Shown here piece by piece: positions 8,697 through 18,865 of a stretch of DNA of 64,000 nucleotides (within the stretch, counting starts at the first letter, position 1; every line of letters starts with the position of its first letter). The notes beneath the pieces were generated by a model. It was not told where the DNA came from and did not search any database. It saw only the letters and a list, made by a program, of their open reading frames with translations. Source of the DNA: Streptomyces sp. Je 1-369 (GTDB taxonomy: Bacteria; Actinomycetota; Actinomycetes; Streptomycetales; Streptomycetaceae); assembly GCF_026810505.1 (NCBI RefSeq), contig NZ_CP101750.1, forward strand, positions 5,823,501-5,887,500. Direction: 5' to 3'. The translations under genes were made by a program, and so were the position numbers.

Positions 8697-8894
8697 TCAG
8701 CAGCAGCGGAACCCTTGGCGGGGGTCTGACTCCGCCCGGTCTGTCCGCATGCGTTCAAATGCGCGGCGGCTGGGAACAGTTGCCGCCGGATGCTCCTTGC
8801 GCACGTGCGCCACATACCGGTCGTACGCCGACTCGTCGGTCAGCTCATGGACGTACCACCGCATCCACCGCATCCCGCGCAGCACCCAGGTCAC
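8697..8894 (-). CDS. YbdD/YjiX family small protein, CstA partner
   Basis: A 65-aa protein containing the family pattern YxxYVxHxRxxHP (YDRYVAHVRKEHP), then PSRRAFERMRTDR and the characteristic RCC-type C-terminus. Members are encoded directly after CstA/BtsT and are required for pyruvate uptake in E. coli. The GTG start at 8894 overlaps the cstA stop (GTGA), so translation is coupled. Too small to assign a fold by eye. Confidence 0.82.
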   Translation of the reverse strand: MTWVLRGMRWMRWYVHELTDESAYDRYVAHVRKEHPAATVPSRRAFERMRTDRAESDPRQGFRCC

Positions 8895-11029
8895 GGCGCC
8901 ACCTCCCGTCGCTCCGTCCGCCTCTCCTCCTGCTTCTCCTCCCGGGTCGCGAAGAGCCCGGCCGGAGCGGTCAACTTCGACTCCACGTACGGCGCTTCGC
9001 TCAGCCGCGAGGCCACGGGGTTGCGGACGTGCTTGATGCAGATCCGTGCCGCGTCCAGGATGACGACGACGATGAGCAGCGCGAGCGCCGCCGAAAGGAC
9101 ACCGTCCACCGTGGAGTTGGTGACGACGGTGTGCATGTCGTCCATGGTCTTGGCGGGCGGCAGGATCTTGCCCTCGTCGATGGCGTCCTGGTAGTTGGCG
9201 CGCTGCTGGAAGAAGCCGACGCGCGGATCGCTGGAGAACACCTTCTGCCAGCTCGCGGTGAGCGTCACCGTCGCGTCCCAGGCGAGCGGAATCCCCGTGA
9301 TCCAGGCCCACTTGAGGCGCCCGGACTTCACGAGCAGCGTGGTGCAGACGGCGAGGGCGACGGCGGCGAGGAGCTGGTTGGCGATGCCGAAGATCGGGAA
9401 GAGCTGGTTGATCCCGCCGAGCGGCTCGTGCACGCCGACCCACAGGAAGTAACCCCAGAGGCCGGTGACGACGGCGCTGGTGAACACGAGCCCCGGCTTC
9501 CAGCTCATCCGACGGAACGGTTTGTAGATGTTCCCGAGCATGTCCTGCAGCATGAACCGGCCCACGCGCGTGCCCGCGTCGAGCGCGGTCAGGATGAACA
9601 GCGCCTCGAACATGATCGCGAAGTGGTACCAGAAGGCCCGCATCGAGCCGCCCGTGACCTTCGAGAAGATCTCGGACACGCCGACCGCGAGCGTGGGCGC
9701 GCCGCCGGTGCGCGAGAGCAGCGAGGACTCCTCGACGTTCTTCGCGGCCTGCGCCAGATCGGCCGGTGAGATGGAGTACCCGAAGCCGGCGACGGCCTTC
9801 GACGCCTCCTGCACGGTGTCGCCGACGACTCCCGCCGGCGCGTTCATCGCGAAGTACAGGCCGGGGTCGATGATCGACGCCGCGACCAGCGCCATCACCG
9901 CGACCGACGACTCCATCAGCATGGAGCCGTAGCCGATCATCCGGACCTGCGTCTCCTTCTGGATCATCTTCGGCGTCGTGCCCGAGGAGATCAGCGCGTG
10001 GAAGCCGGACAGGGCGCCGCAGGCGATGGTGATGAAGACGAACGGGAAGAGCGAGCCCGCGAAGACGGGTCCGTCGCCGCGCGAGGCGAAGTCGGTCACC
10101 GGGTCCATCTTCAGCGTCGGCAGGGTGACGACGACGCCGACGGCGAGCAGCACGATGGTGCCGATCTTCATGAAGGTGGAGAGGTAGTCGCGGGGCGCGA
10201 GCAGCATCCACACCGGCAGGATCGAGGCGATGAACCCGTACGCCACCAGCCAGATGACCAGCGTCGACGGCGCCAGCGTGAACGTGTCCGCGAGGGACGA
10301 CTCGGCGACCCAGCGCCCGCCGACGAGCGCGAGCAGCAGCAGCGCGATGCCGATCAGCGAGACCTCACTGACCCGTCCAGGCCGCAGCACCCGCAGGTAG
10401 AAGCCCATCAGCAGCGCGATCGGGATGGTCATCGCGATGGAGAAGGTGCCCCACGGCGACTCGGCGAGCGCGTTGACGATGACCAGCGCGAGCACCCCGA
10501 GCAGGATGATCATGATGGCGAAGGTGGCGAGCAGCGCGGCGGCGCCGCCGACCGGGCCGATCTCCTCGCGCGCCATCTGCCCGAGCGACTTGCCGTCGCG
10601 CCGCGTCGAGAAGAACAGCACGACCATGTCCTGCACGGCGCCCGCGAAGATCACGCCGACGATGATCCAGATGGTGCCGGGCAGGTACCCCATCTGCGCC
10701 GCGAGCACCGGTCCGACCAGCGGTCCCGCGCCCGCGATCGCCGCGAAGTGGTGACCCAGCAGCACCCGGCGGTCGGTCGGGTGGAAGTCGATGCCGTTGT
10801 CGAGCCGCTCGGCCGGGGTGGCCCGCTTCTTGTCGACCTTCAGGACGTTGTACGCGATGAACTTCGAGTAGAAGCGGTACGCGACGGCGTACGAGCCGAG
10901 TGCCGCCGCCACCATCCAGGCGGCCGACACCTCCTCGTCGCGCGCGAGGGCCAGGACGGTCCAGCCCGCGGCGCCGACCAGCGCGACGAGGGACCAGATG
11001 ACGATGGATCGGCGGTTCGCTCTGCGCAC
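8891..11029 (-). CDS. cstA: Carbon starvation protein CstA (peptide/pyruvate transporter)
   Basis: A large polytopic membrane protein (712 aa) with family hallmarks GIDFHPTDRRVLLGHHFAAI, AGAGPLVGPVLAAQMGYLPG and the long C-terminal half typical of CstA. E. coli CstA/BtsT family members import pyruvate and, as first proposed, peptides, under carbon starvation. The GTG at 11029 has GGGAGGA 7 nt upstream. It forms a two-gene unit with the YbdD-like gene. The 115-nt gap to dasR contains GCGATGAG-type short repeats but no clear operator. Confidence 0.92.
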   Translation of the reverse strand: MRRANRRSIVIWSLVALVGAAGWTVLALARDEEVSAAWMVAAALGSYAVAYRFYSKFIAYNVLKVDKKRATPAERLDNGIDFHPTDRRVLLGHHFAAIAGAGPLVGPVLAAQMGYLPGTIWIIVGVIFAGAVQDMVVLFFSTRRDGKSLGQMAREEIGPVGGAAALLATFAIMIILLGVLALVIVNALAESPWGTFSIAMTIPIALLMGFYLRVLRPGRVSEVSLIGIALLLLALVGGRWVAESSLADTFTLAPSTLVIWLVAYGFIASILPVWMLLAPRDYLSTFMKIGTIVLLAVGVVVTLPTLKMDPVTDFASRGDGPVFAGSLFPFVFITIACGALSGFHALISSGTTPKMIQKETQVRMIGYGSMLMESSVAVMALVAASIIDPGLYFAMNAPAGVVGDTVQEASKAVAGFGYSISPADLAQAAKNVEESSLLSRTGGAPTLAVGVSEIFSKVTGGSMRAFWYHFAIMFEALFILTALDAGTRVGRFMLQDMLGNIYKPFRRMSWKPGLVFTSAVVTGLWGYFLWVGVHEPLGGINQLFPIFGIANQLLAAVALAVCTTLLVKSGRLKWAWITGIPLAWDATVTLTASWQKVFSSDPRVGFFQQRANYQDAIDEGKILPPAKTMDDMHTVVTNSTVDGVLSAALALLIVVVILDAARICIKHVRNPVASRLSEAPYVESKLTAPAGLFATREEKQEERRTERREVAP

Positions 11030-11144
11030 CGGGTCGTCCTCCCGTTCACCATGCGATGAGATTCATCGTGCGATGAGCTGCGTCGTGCGGTGACGGGAGG
11101 AACCTAGAGCAGCGCGGTGCCCCGCGCCAGACCTCGGACGGGTG

Positions 11145-12065
<921 letters not shown>

Positions 12066-12075
12066 TCAGGTGTCG

Positions 12076-12089
12076 GTCCGATAACGGAC
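12076..12089. promoter_or_regulatory. GTCCG-ATAA-CGGAC palindromic motif in the dasR-dasA gap
   Basis: GTCCGATAACGGAC is almost the same as the motif at 8666-8680 before the symporter operon, including the following G-C/T-GACA. It lies between the dasR start and the dasA promoter. Regulator unknown. Confidence 0.45.
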
Positions 12090-12112
12090 GCGACAGCCCT
12101 TCTTATACACCC

Positions 12113-12141
12113 TTGACACCCCTAAAGGTCTAGGCCAAGCT
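12113..12141 (+). promoter_or_regulatory. dasA promoter
   Basis: TTGACA (12113-12118) is followed after 17 nt by CAAGCT (12136-12141), a plausible -35/-10 pair. The predicted start of transcription near 12148 would be overlapped by the two dre sites. The full 11928-12252 gap contains this promoter, the dre sites and the motif at 12076; no gene is visible. Confidence 0.5.
12124..12139. promoter_or_regulatory. dre (DasR) site, distal
   Basis: AAAGGTCTAGGCCAAG matches the core GGTCTAGRCC of the DasR consensus (A-C/G-TGGTCTAGACCA-C/G-T) with changes at the flanks. It sits inside the spacer of the proposed dasA promoter. Confidence 0.6.
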
Positions 12142-12147
12142 CCCCGT

Positions 12148-12163
12148 ACTGGTCTACACCATT
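12148..12163. promoter_or_regulatory. dre (DasR) site, proximal to dasA
   Basis: ACTGGTCTACACCATT is a close match to the 16-bp DasR consensus and lies at the predicted transcription start of dasA, a position suited to repression. Confidence 0.85.
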
Positions 12164-12252
12164 AAAGACCAGGTTCCAGTCCCACGGGCAGATCTCGGTC
12201 CATTCGGTCGCTGCGGGTGGGGGGTTGACTGGCATCCCTTGAGGAGGGTGAC

Positions 12253-13527
12253 GTGAAGCGCAAGCTCATTGCGGCCATCGGTGTCGCGGGCATGTTGGTC
12301 TCTGTCGCGGCGTGTGGCAGTGACGACGACGACAAGAAGGCCGGGGGAGCCGACAGCTTCAAGGGCGAGACCCTGACGCTCTGGGCGATGGACGGTTCGA
12401 CGCCCGACAAGTGGCAGAAGGACGTCACGGCCGCCTTCGAGAAGAAGACCGGCGCGAAACTGAAGTTCGAAGTCCAGCAGTGGAACGGTATCCAGCAGAA
12501 GCTGACCACCGCCCTCTCCGAGGAGAACCCGCCGGACGTCTTCGAGATCGGCAACACCCAGACCGCCGCGTACGCCAAGACCGGCGGCCTCGCCGAGCTC
12601 GGCGACCTCAAGGAGTCCATCGGCGCGGACTGGACCGAGTCGATGAACAAGGCCTCGGTCATCGACGGCAAGCAGTACGCCGCCCCGTGGTTCGTCCTCA
12701 ACCGCGTCGTGATCTACAACAAGAAGATCTGGGCCGACGCCGGGATCAAGGACACCCCGAAGACCCGTGACGAGTTCCTCAAGGACCTCAAGCAGATCGG
12801 CGCGAAGACCGACGCCGAGCCGCTCTACATGCCGGGCCAGTTCTGGTACCACTTCGTCGGCCTGACCATCGGCGAGGGCGCCGAGCTGGTCAAGAAGGAC
12901 GGCGACAAGTACGTCTCCAACCTTGGTGACCCGAAGGTCACCAAGGCCATGAAGACGTACAAGGAGTTCGCGGACCTCTCCAAGGCCCCCAAGAACAAGG
13001 ACGAGGCCACGCCGCAGCAGGGCGAGGTCTTCGGCAAGGGCAAGACGGCCGCGATGATCGCCATGCCGTGGGAGGCCGCCCTGGCCATCAAGACGGACAA
13101 GAAGATCGAGAAGGACATCGGCTACTTCACGATCCCGGGCGCCACGGCGGAGAAGCCCGAGGGCGTCTTCCTCGGCGGCTCCAACCTCGCCATCGCCGCG
13201 ACCAGCAAGAAGCAGGAGCTCGCCAAGGAGTTCCTGAAGATCGCGCTGTCCGACAAGTTCGAGGGTCAGTTCGCCAAGGAAGGCGGCGTCATCCCGAACA
13301 AGGAGTCGCTGGAGTCCTCCCTCGCGGGCAACCCGGCCGCCAAGGCCATGACGCCCGCCACCCCCGGCGGCGGCATCACCCCGCTGATCCCGGAGTGGGG
13401 CGCGGTGGAGAACCCGCCGAACCCGATCAAGAACTACATGACCGCGGTGCTCAACGGTAAGGCGCCTGCCGACGCCGCCAAGCAGGTCGAGGGCGAGCTC
13501 AACAAGCGCCTGTCGCAGAAGCAGTAA
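12253..13527 (+). CDS. dasA: DasA, N,N'-diacetylchitobiose-binding lipoprotein
   Basis: Extracellular substrate-binding lipoprotein of the DasABC ABC importer for chitobiose. It has a lipoprotein signal (basic MKRK, hydrophobic stretch, lipobox VAAC with Cys21) and the type 1 sugar-binding fold signature (ETLTLWAMDGSTPDKW near the mature N-terminus; GKTAAMIAMPWEAA mid-protein). 424 aa, usual for the family. The GTG at 12253 has GAGGAGGG just upstream. Expression is likely repressed by DasR through the two dre sites. A hairpin after the gene separates it from dasBC. Confidence 0.95.
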   Translation: MKRKLIAAIGVAGMLVSVAACGSDDDDKKAGGADSFKGETLTLWAMDGSTPDKWQKDVTAAFEKKTGAKLKFEVQQWNGIQQKLTTALSEENPPDVFEIGNTQTAAYAKTGGLAELGDLKESIGADWTESMNKASVIDGKQYAAPWFVLNRVVIYNKKIWADAGIKDTPKTRDEFLKDLKQIGAKTDAEPLYMPGQFWYHFVGLTIGEGAELVKKDGDKYVSNLGDPKVTKAMKTYKEFADLSKAPKNKDEATPQQGEVFGKGKTAAMIAMPWEAALAIKTDKKIEKDIGYFTIPGATAEKPEGVFLGGSNLAIAATSKKQELAKEFLKIALSDKFEGQFAKEGGVIPNKESLESSLAGNPAAKAMTPATPGGGITPLIPEWGAVENPPNPIKNYMTAVLNGKAPADAAKQVEGELNKRLSQKQ

Positions 13528-13541
13528 GAACGCCCCCTCTT

Positions 13542-13580
13542 GCCGGGGGCGGCGGGTGAACCGTCCTCGCCGCCCCCGGC
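13542..13580 (+). terminator. Intercistronic hairpin between dasA and dasB
   Basis: A perfect 13-bp stem (13542-13554 with 13568-13580) without a T-run. Such a partial terminator or mRNA-stabilising hairpin is common after binding-protein genes and would keep DasA in excess over the permeases. Confidence 0.75.
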
Positions 13581-13622
13581 ATACCTCTGCGTACCGCGAT
13601 GCCCACGAAAGAGATGGCGAGC

Positions 13623-14612
13623 ATGACCGTGCAGAAGACCGAACGGCCGCCCTCCGGCCCGACGGAGGTGCAGACACCGGAAGGCGGGCCACGGCCGAAC
13701 GCCCCGCGCAAGGAGTCCGGGCGTCTCGCCGGGGTGACGCCCTATCTGCTTCTTGCCCCCGCGATCATCGTCACCCTGCTGCTGCTCGGCTGGCCACTGG
13801 TCAAAAACGGGGTCCTGTCGTTCCAGAACCTCAACATGCGGCAGTTCATTCTGCACTTGACCGAGTGGACCGGATTCGACAACTACAAGGAAGTCCTCAC
13901 CGGCGAGGACTTCTGGCGGGTCACCGGCCGCTCGGTCGCCTTCACCGCCGTCAACGTCGTGCTGATCATGATCCTCGGCACGCTGGTCGGACTGCTCCTC
14001 GCGCGCCTCGGCCGGAAGATGCGCACGTTCCTCCTGCTCGGCCTCGTGCTCGCCTGGGCGATGCCCGTCGTCGCGGCGAGCACGGTCTACCAGTGGCTGT
14101 TCGCGCAGCGCTTCGGCGTCATCAACTGGGTGCTCGCGAAGGTCGGCTTCGAGTCGATGGCCGACCACGACTGGCTGGCCACGCAGTACTCGACCTTCTT
14201 CGTCGTGCTGCTGCTCATCGTCTGGATGTCGATCCCCTTCGTGGCGATCAACCTGTACGCCGCCACGACCACCATCCCCAAGGAGCTGTACGAGGCCGCG
14301 GCGCTGGACGGCGCGGGGGCCTGGAAGCAGTTCACCCAGGTGACGCTGCCGTATCTGAAGCCTTTCCTCTACGCCACGACGTTCCTGGAGATCATCTGGG
14401 TCTTCAAGGCGTTCGTGCAGGTCTTCACCATCAACGAGGGCGGCCCCGACCGGCTCACCGAGATCCTGCCCGTCTACGCCTACATCGAGGGCATGGGCAA
14501 CCAGCACTTCGGCATGGGCGCCGCGATCGCGCTGCTCACCATCATCATCCTGCTGGCCATCACCTCGTTCTACCTGCGGATCGTGCTCAAGCAAGAGGAG
14601 GACGAGCTGTGA
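13623..14612 (+). CDS. dasB: DasB, chitobiose ABC transporter permease
   Basis: Inner-membrane permease with six predicted helices and the EAA loop YEAAALDGAGAWKQFTQVTLP that contacts the ATPase. N-terminal ~40 residues are hydrophilic. The ATG at 13623 is chosen (GAAAGAG 9 nt upstream); the frame also offers an ATG at 13599. It overlaps dasC by 4 nt (GTGA). No ATPase gene is present in the window; in streptomycetes the shared MsiK ATPase, encoded elsewhere, energises this transporter. Confidence 0.92.
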   Translation: MTVQKTERPPSGPTEVQTPEGGPRPNAPRKESGRLAGVTPYLLLAPAIIVTLLLLGWPLVKNGVLSFQNLNMRQFILHLTEWTGFDNYKEVLTGEDFWRVTGRSVAFTAVNVVLIMILGTLVGLLLARLGRKMRTFLLLGLVLAWAMPVVAASTVYQWLFAQRFGVINWVLAKVGFESMADHDWLATQYSTFFVVLLLIVWMSIPFVAINLYAATTTIPKELYEAAALDGAGAWKQFTQVTLPYLKPFLYATTFLEIIWVFKAFVQVFTINEGGPDRLTEILPVYAYIEGMGNQHFGMGAAIALLTIIILLAITSFYLRIVLKQEEDEL

Positions 14613-15439
14613 AGCGCTCGCTGATGGGCCGCATGTGGCCCAACCTGGTCGCGGTCGTCATCTTCGTCTTCTGCGTCTTCCCCGTGTACTGGATGTTCGC
14701 GACGGCCTTCAAGCCGTCCGGCGACATCATCGCCGAGGACCCGGTCTGGTTCCCGACCGACGCCACCCTCGAGCACTTCAAGAAGGCGATCGACGCCGAC
14801 CACTTCTGGACCATGGTCGGCAACTCGGTCATCGTGACGGTCCTCGCGGTCGTCTTCTCCCTCATCATCGGGGTGACCGCGGCATTCGCCCTTGCCCGCA
14901 TGCGCTTCAAGGGCCGGCGCGGCTTCATCATCGGCTTCATGCTGGCGCAGATGGCGCCGTGGGAAGTCATGGTCATCTCGATCTACATCATCGTGCGCGA
15001 CGCGGACATGCTGAACAGCCTGATCCCGCTGACCCTCTTCTACATGGTGATGATCCTGCCCTTCACGCTCCTCACGCTCCGCGGCTTCGTCGCCGCCGTG
15101 CCCAAGGAGCTGGAGGAGTCCGCCATGGTCGACGGCTGCACCCGTATGCAGGCGTTCCGCCGGGTGATCCTGCCGCTGCTCGCGCCGGGCCTGATGTCGA
15201 CCTCGCTCTTCGGCTTCATCACCGCCTGGAACGAGTTCCCGCTGGCCCTCGTGCTCAACAAGGAAGCGGACGCCAAGACCCTGCCGATCTGGCTGTCCAG
15301 CTTCCAGACCGCCTTCGGCGACGACTGGGGTGCCACCATGGCGGCCGCCTCGCTCTTCGCCATCCCGATCCTGATCCTCTTCGTCTTCCTGCAGCGCAGG
15401 GCCGTCAGCGGCCTGACCGACGGCGCAGTGAAGGGATAA
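14609..15439 (+). CDS. dasC: DasC, chitobiose ABC transporter permease
   Basis: Second permease, 276 aa with six predicted helices and the EAA loop EESAMVDGCTRMQAFRRVILP near residues 170-190. The start GTG overlaps the dasB stop and the gene is followed 8 nt later by dasD, so dasB-dasC-dasD form one transcription unit. Together with DasA and MsiK it imports GlcNAc dimers and related chitin fragments. Confidence 0.93.
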   Translation: MKRSLMGRMWPNLVAVVIFVFCVFPVYWMFATAFKPSGDIIAEDPVWFPTDATLEHFKKAIDADHFWTMVGNSVIVTVLAVVFSLIIGVTAAFALARMRFKGRRGFIIGFMLAQMAPWEVMVISIYIIVRDADMLNSLIPLTLFYMVMILPFTLLTLRGFVAAVPKELEESAMVDGCTRMQAFRRVILPLLAPGLMSTSLFGFITAWNEFPLALVLNKEADAKTLPIWLSSFQTAFGDDWGATMAAASLFAIPILILFVFLQRRAVSGLTDGAVKG

Positions 15440-15447
15440 CTCCGCAC

Positions 15448-16944
15448 ATGACGACACTCACGCACGCCGGTGACACCCTCACCCGCAACGCCCTCGCCGT
15501 CCTCCAGCCCGGCTTCGACGGCACCACCACCGTGCCGGACTGGGTACGCCACCGCATCGACGAGGGCCTCGCCTCCGTCAGTCTCTTCGGCCGCAACGTG
15601 CAGACCGCGGAGCAGGTCGCCGCGCTCACCGCACAGCTGCGCGCCGAACGCGGCGACCTGCTGATCGCCATCGACGAGGAGAGCGGCGACGTCACCCGCC
15701 TCGAGGTGCGCACCGGCTCCTCCTACCCGGGCAACCACGCCCTCGGCGCCGTCGACGACACCACGCTGACCCGCGAGGTCGCCGCCGACCTCGGCCGCCG
15801 CCTCGCCGCCTGCGGCATCAACTTCAACTGGGCGCCGTCGGCCGACGTCAACGCCAACCCCGACAACCCCGTCATCGGCGTACGCTCCTTCGGCTCGGGC
15901 CCCGACCTGGTGGCCCGGCACACCGCCGCCTACGTCGAGGGCATGCAGTCGTCGGGCGTCGCCACCTCCGCCAAGCACTTCCCGGGGCACGGCGACACGG
16001 CGATCGACTCGCACCACTCCGTGCCGGTCATCGACGTCGACCGGGACGTCCTGAACTCCCGTGACCTCGCGCCGTTCCGCGCCGCCCTCGCCGCCGGCAC
16101 GCGCGCCGTGATGAGCGCCCACGTCCTGGCCCCGGCCCTGGACCCGGACAACCCCGGCACGCTCTCCCGCCGCATCCTGACCGGGCTGCTCCGCGAGGAG
16201 TTCGGCTACGAGGGCCTCATCGTCACCGACGGCATGGACATGCAGGCCATCGCCGGTACGTACGGCTTTGAGCGGGGCTGTGTCCTCGCCATCGCCGCCG
16301 GCGCCGACGCGATCTGCACGGGCGGCGGCCCCTCGGACGAGGGGACCGTGCTGCGACTGCGGGACGCCTTCGTCGCGGCCGTACGCTCGGGCGAGCTGCC
16401 CGAGGAGCGGCTCGCCGACGCGGCGGACCGCGTGCGGGCGCTGGCCGACTGGGCTTCGGTGTCGGGCGCGGCCGAGCGTTCGGGGGGCGCGCCCGACACC
16501 GGAATCGGCCTGATCGGGGCCCGCCGCGCGCTGACGGTCACCCGCGGCGAGACGTACACGGCCCCGGTCACCGAGGCCCCCTTCGTCGCCACGTTCTCCC
16601 CGCTCCCCAACATCGCCGTCGGCGACGAGACCCCCTGGGGCGTCACCGCCGAGCTGGAGCGCCGCCTCCCCGGCACCGGGTCCGCCACGTACTCCGGCGA
16701 TGGCGCGGGCAGCCAGGCCCTCGCGGCGGCGGGCACGCGCCGCATCGTGGCCGTCGTCCGCGACGCCCACCGCCACGCCTGGATGGCCGACGCCCTCCGG
16801 ACCCTCGTCGCGGCCCGGCCCGACACGGTCGTCGTCGAGATGGGCGTCCCCCAGTCCGCCCCCATCGGCGCCCTCCACATCGCGACGCGCGGCGCGGCCC
16901 GCGTGTGCGGCGAGGCGGCGGCAGAGGTCATCGTCGCGGGCTGA
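15448..16944 (+). CDS. dasD: DasD, GH3 beta-N-acetylglucosaminidase
   Basis: Family 3 glycoside hydrolase, 498 aa, predicted to cleave imported chitobiose to GlcNAc in the cytoplasm (no signal peptide). It has the NagZ-type loop KHFPGHGDTAIDSH (Lys176, His177 onward), whose His-Asp dyad acts as general acid/base, and the nucleophile Asp261 in VTDGMDM. The C-terminal ~150 residues form the second domain common in actinobacterial members. ATG 8 nt after dasC. In S. coelicolor dasD is the known third gene after dasBC. Confidence 0.92.
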   Translation: MTTLTHAGDTLTRNALAVLQPGFDGTTTVPDWVRHRIDEGLASVSLFGRNVQTAEQVAALTAQLRAERGDLLIAIDEESGDVTRLEVRTGSSYPGNHALGAVDDTTLTREVAADLGRRLAACGINFNWAPSADVNANPDNPVIGVRSFGSGPDLVARHTAAYVEGMQSSGVATSAKHFPGHGDTAIDSHHSVPVIDVDRDVLNSRDLAPFRAALAAGTRAVMSAHVLAPALDPDNPGTLSRRILTGLLREEFGYEGLIVTDGMDMQAIAGTYGFERGCVLAIAAGADAICTGGGPSDEGTVLRLRDAFVAAVRSGELPEERLADAADRVRALADWASVSGAAERSGGAPDTGIGLIGARRALTVTRGETYTAPVTEAPFVATFSPLPNIAVGDETPWGVTAELERRLPGTGSATYSGDGAGSQALAAAGTRRIVAVVRDAHRHAWMADALRTLVAARPDTVVVEMGVPQSAPIGALHIATRGAARVCGEAAAEVIVAG

Positions 16945-16980
16945 CCCGCGCCGGGCGGACCTCACCCCGCCCACCGCGCG

Positions 16981-17014
16981 CAGAAGGGGCGCCCCGACCG
17001 GGGCGCCCCTTCTG
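16981..17014. terminator. Bidirectional terminator between dasD and nagB
   Basis: A perfect 15-bp stem (16981-16995 with 17000-17014) with a GACC loop between convergent genes. Confidence 0.88.
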
Positions 17015-17060
17015 CTGTGCCTGCTGTTGTCGCTGTGCCTACGGCGACCGGCCGTCGCTC

Positions 17061-17846
17061 CTACAGCCCCTGCCACTCCGGCTTGTTCGCGTACGTGTGC
17101 CGGAAGTAGTCCGCCAGCTTCAGCTTCGACGCGGCAGCCTCGTCCACGACGACCGTGGCGTGCGGGTGCAGCTGCAGCGCGGAGGCGGGCACGACCGAGG
17201 CGACAGGGCCCTCCACCGTCGCGGCCACCGCGTCCGCCTTGCCCTCACCCGTGGCGAGCAGCACCAGGTGCCGCGCCTCCAGGATCGTCCCGATCCCCTG
17301 AGTGATGACGTGGTGCGGGACCTGCTCGATGTCCCCGTCGAAGAAGCGCGCGTTGTCCACCCGCGTCTGCTCCGTCAGCGTCTTGATCCGCGTACGGGAC
17401 GCGATCGACGAGCACGGCTCGTTGAAGCCGATGTGCCCGTCCGTGCCGATGCCGAGCAGCTGGAGGTCGACACCTCCGGCCTCGGCGAGCGCCTTGTCGT
17501 ACGCCACGCACGCCGCCTGCACGTCCTCGGCGCTGCCGTCGGGCCCCATGAAGGAGCTCTCGCTCAGCCCGAGCGGCTCGACGACCTCACGCAGGACCAC
17601 GGAACGGTACGACTCCGGGTGCCCGGCGGGCAGCCCCACGTACTCGTCGAGCTGGCAGATGCGGGCCCGCGAGGCATCCACGGAACCGGCCGCGACCTTG
17701 GCCGCCAGGGCTTCGTAGATGGGCAGGGGAGTGGAGCCGGTGGCGACACCGAGCAGGGCGTCAGGCTTACGACGCACCAGGGCGGCCATGGCCTCCGCGA
17801 TGAGCTCGCCGCCTGCCGTGGCGTCCGGGACGATGACAACTTCCAC
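17061..17846 (-). CDS. nagB: Glucosamine-6-phosphate deaminase
   Basis: Converts glucosamine-6-phosphate to fructose-6-phosphate and ammonia, and so removes the DasR effector. 261 aa, the usual bacterial length. Visible family segments: GVATGSTP (phosphate loop), CQLDEYVGLP with the catalytic Asp, and GIGTDGHIGFNEP with the His/Glu pair. The gene is convergent with the das operon and preceded by a clear dre site. The 3' end is followed by the terminator at 16981. Confidence 0.96.
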   Translation of the reverse strand: MEVVIVPDATAGGELIAEAMAALVRRKPDALLGVATGSTPLPIYEALAAKVAAGSVDASRARICQLDEYVGLPAGHPESYRSVVLREVVEPLGLSESSFMGPDGSAEDVQAACVAYDKALAEAGGVDLQLLGIGTDGHIGFNEPCSSIASRTRIKTLTEQTRVDNARFFDGDIEQVPHHVITQGIGTILEARHLVLLATGEGKADAVAATVEGPVASVVPASALQLHPHATVVVDEAAASKLKLADYFRHTYANKPEWQGL

Positions 17847-17884
17847 GCTGGGCCTGCCGATCTGGAGAGGGGCTCGAAAGTGCT

Positions 17885-17900
17885 GGTGGTATAGACCAAT
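17885..17900. promoter_or_regulatory. dre (DasR) site before nagB
   Basis: Read on the minus strand it is ATTGGTCTATACCACC, agreeing with the DasR consensus at the core. It lies 39 nt before the nagB start, overlapping the expected promoter. Confidence 0.85.
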
Positions 17901-18008
17901 CTAGCAGAGCTGCGCCGCTGGAACAGCAGTGCTGCACCGCCAGAACAGCCGATTCCGCCGCTCTTCGGTCCATGCTCGACTCTCCACCCCGCCTCCGCCC
18001 GTCGAACC

Positions 18009-18062
18009 GTGCACGGGGCCGGTGCGCAGGAGCCGTGCGCAGGAGCCGTGCACGGGGGCCGG
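18009..18062. repeat. Short direct repeats between nagB and the SDR gene
   Basis: GTGCGCAGGAGCC occurs twice in tandem and CGTGCACGGGG flanks it on both sides. The arrangement could fold into a hairpin that ends the SDR transcript, which stops at 18080. No gene is seen in 17847-18079. Confidence 0.4.
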
Positions 18063-18079
18063 TAGGCGTAAGCGCCCGG

Positions 18080-18844
18080 TCATACGCCCAGCACGGAACC
18101 TCCCGTCGCGTCGATGTACTGGCCGGTGATCCAGCGTGCGTCCTCCGAGGCCACGAAGGAGACGATGTCCGCCACGTCCGCGGGCTGGCCTATCCGGTCG
18201 AAGGTCGAGTACTTCGCCAGGTCCGTGCGCTGGGCCTCGGGCATCGCGTCCATCATTTCGGTCTGGATGATGCCGGGCGCGACCGCGTTCACCGTGATCC
18301 CGCGGGGGCCGAGCTCCTGCGCGAGCGTGTGCGTCAGCACGTTCACCGCGCCCTTCGTCATCGAATACGCCACGGTGACCGGGAACGCGATGCGCGTGAC
18401 GCCCGACGAGATGTTGATGATCCGGCCGCCGTCGCGCAGCCGGTCCAGGCCTTTCTGGACCACGAAGAACAGCGCCTTCGTATTGACCGCGAACACGCGG
18501 TCGAAATCCTCTTCCTGGACTTCTCCCACATGGCTGTACAGCCCGATGCCGGCGTTGTTCACCAGGATGTCCAAGCCGTCCGCGTGCCGGTCGAACTCCG
18601 CCCAGAGCGCCTCGGCGTCCCCGGGCACCCCCAGCTCGGCGCCGAACGCGAAGGCGGAGCCGCCCGCCGCCTCGATCGCCGCCACCGTCTCCTTCGCGGC
18701 CACCTCATTGCTGCCGTAGTGCACCGCGACCCGCGCCCCGTCCCGGCCCAGGCGCTCGGCGATCCCCCGCCCGATGCCCCGGCTGCCGCCCGTGACCAGC
18801 GCGGTCTTCCCCGCAAGCCTGCTCGTGCCCGTGTGTGCACCCAT
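18080..18844 (-). CDS. SDR-family oxidoreductase (FabG-like)
   Basis: Classical short-chain dehydrogenase, 254 aa. NADP-binding motif TGGSRGIG near residue 18, NNAG near residue 97, catalytic Ser in ISSG, YSMTK (Tyr-x3-Lys) near 160, and the PG motif after it. The substrate is unknown; such enzymes reduce 3-keto groups or small aldehydes. Divergent from a TetR regulator with two operator-like repeats in the gap, so it is probably the regulator's target. Confidence 0.85.
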   Translation of the reverse strand: MGAHTGTSRLAGKTALVTGGSRGIGRGIAERLGRDGARVAVHYGSNEVAAKETVAAIEAAGGSAFAFGAELGVPGDAEALWAEFDRHADGLDILVNNAGIGLYSHVGEVQEEDFDRVFAVNTKALFFVVQKGLDRLRDGGRIINISSGVTRIAFPVTVAYSMTKGAVNVLTHTLAQELGPRGITVNAVAPGIIQTEMMDAMPEAQRTDLAKYSTFDRIGQPADVADIVSFVASEDARWITGQYIDATGGSVLGV

Positions 18845-18865
18845 GACGGACGCCCCCTCTTTCTC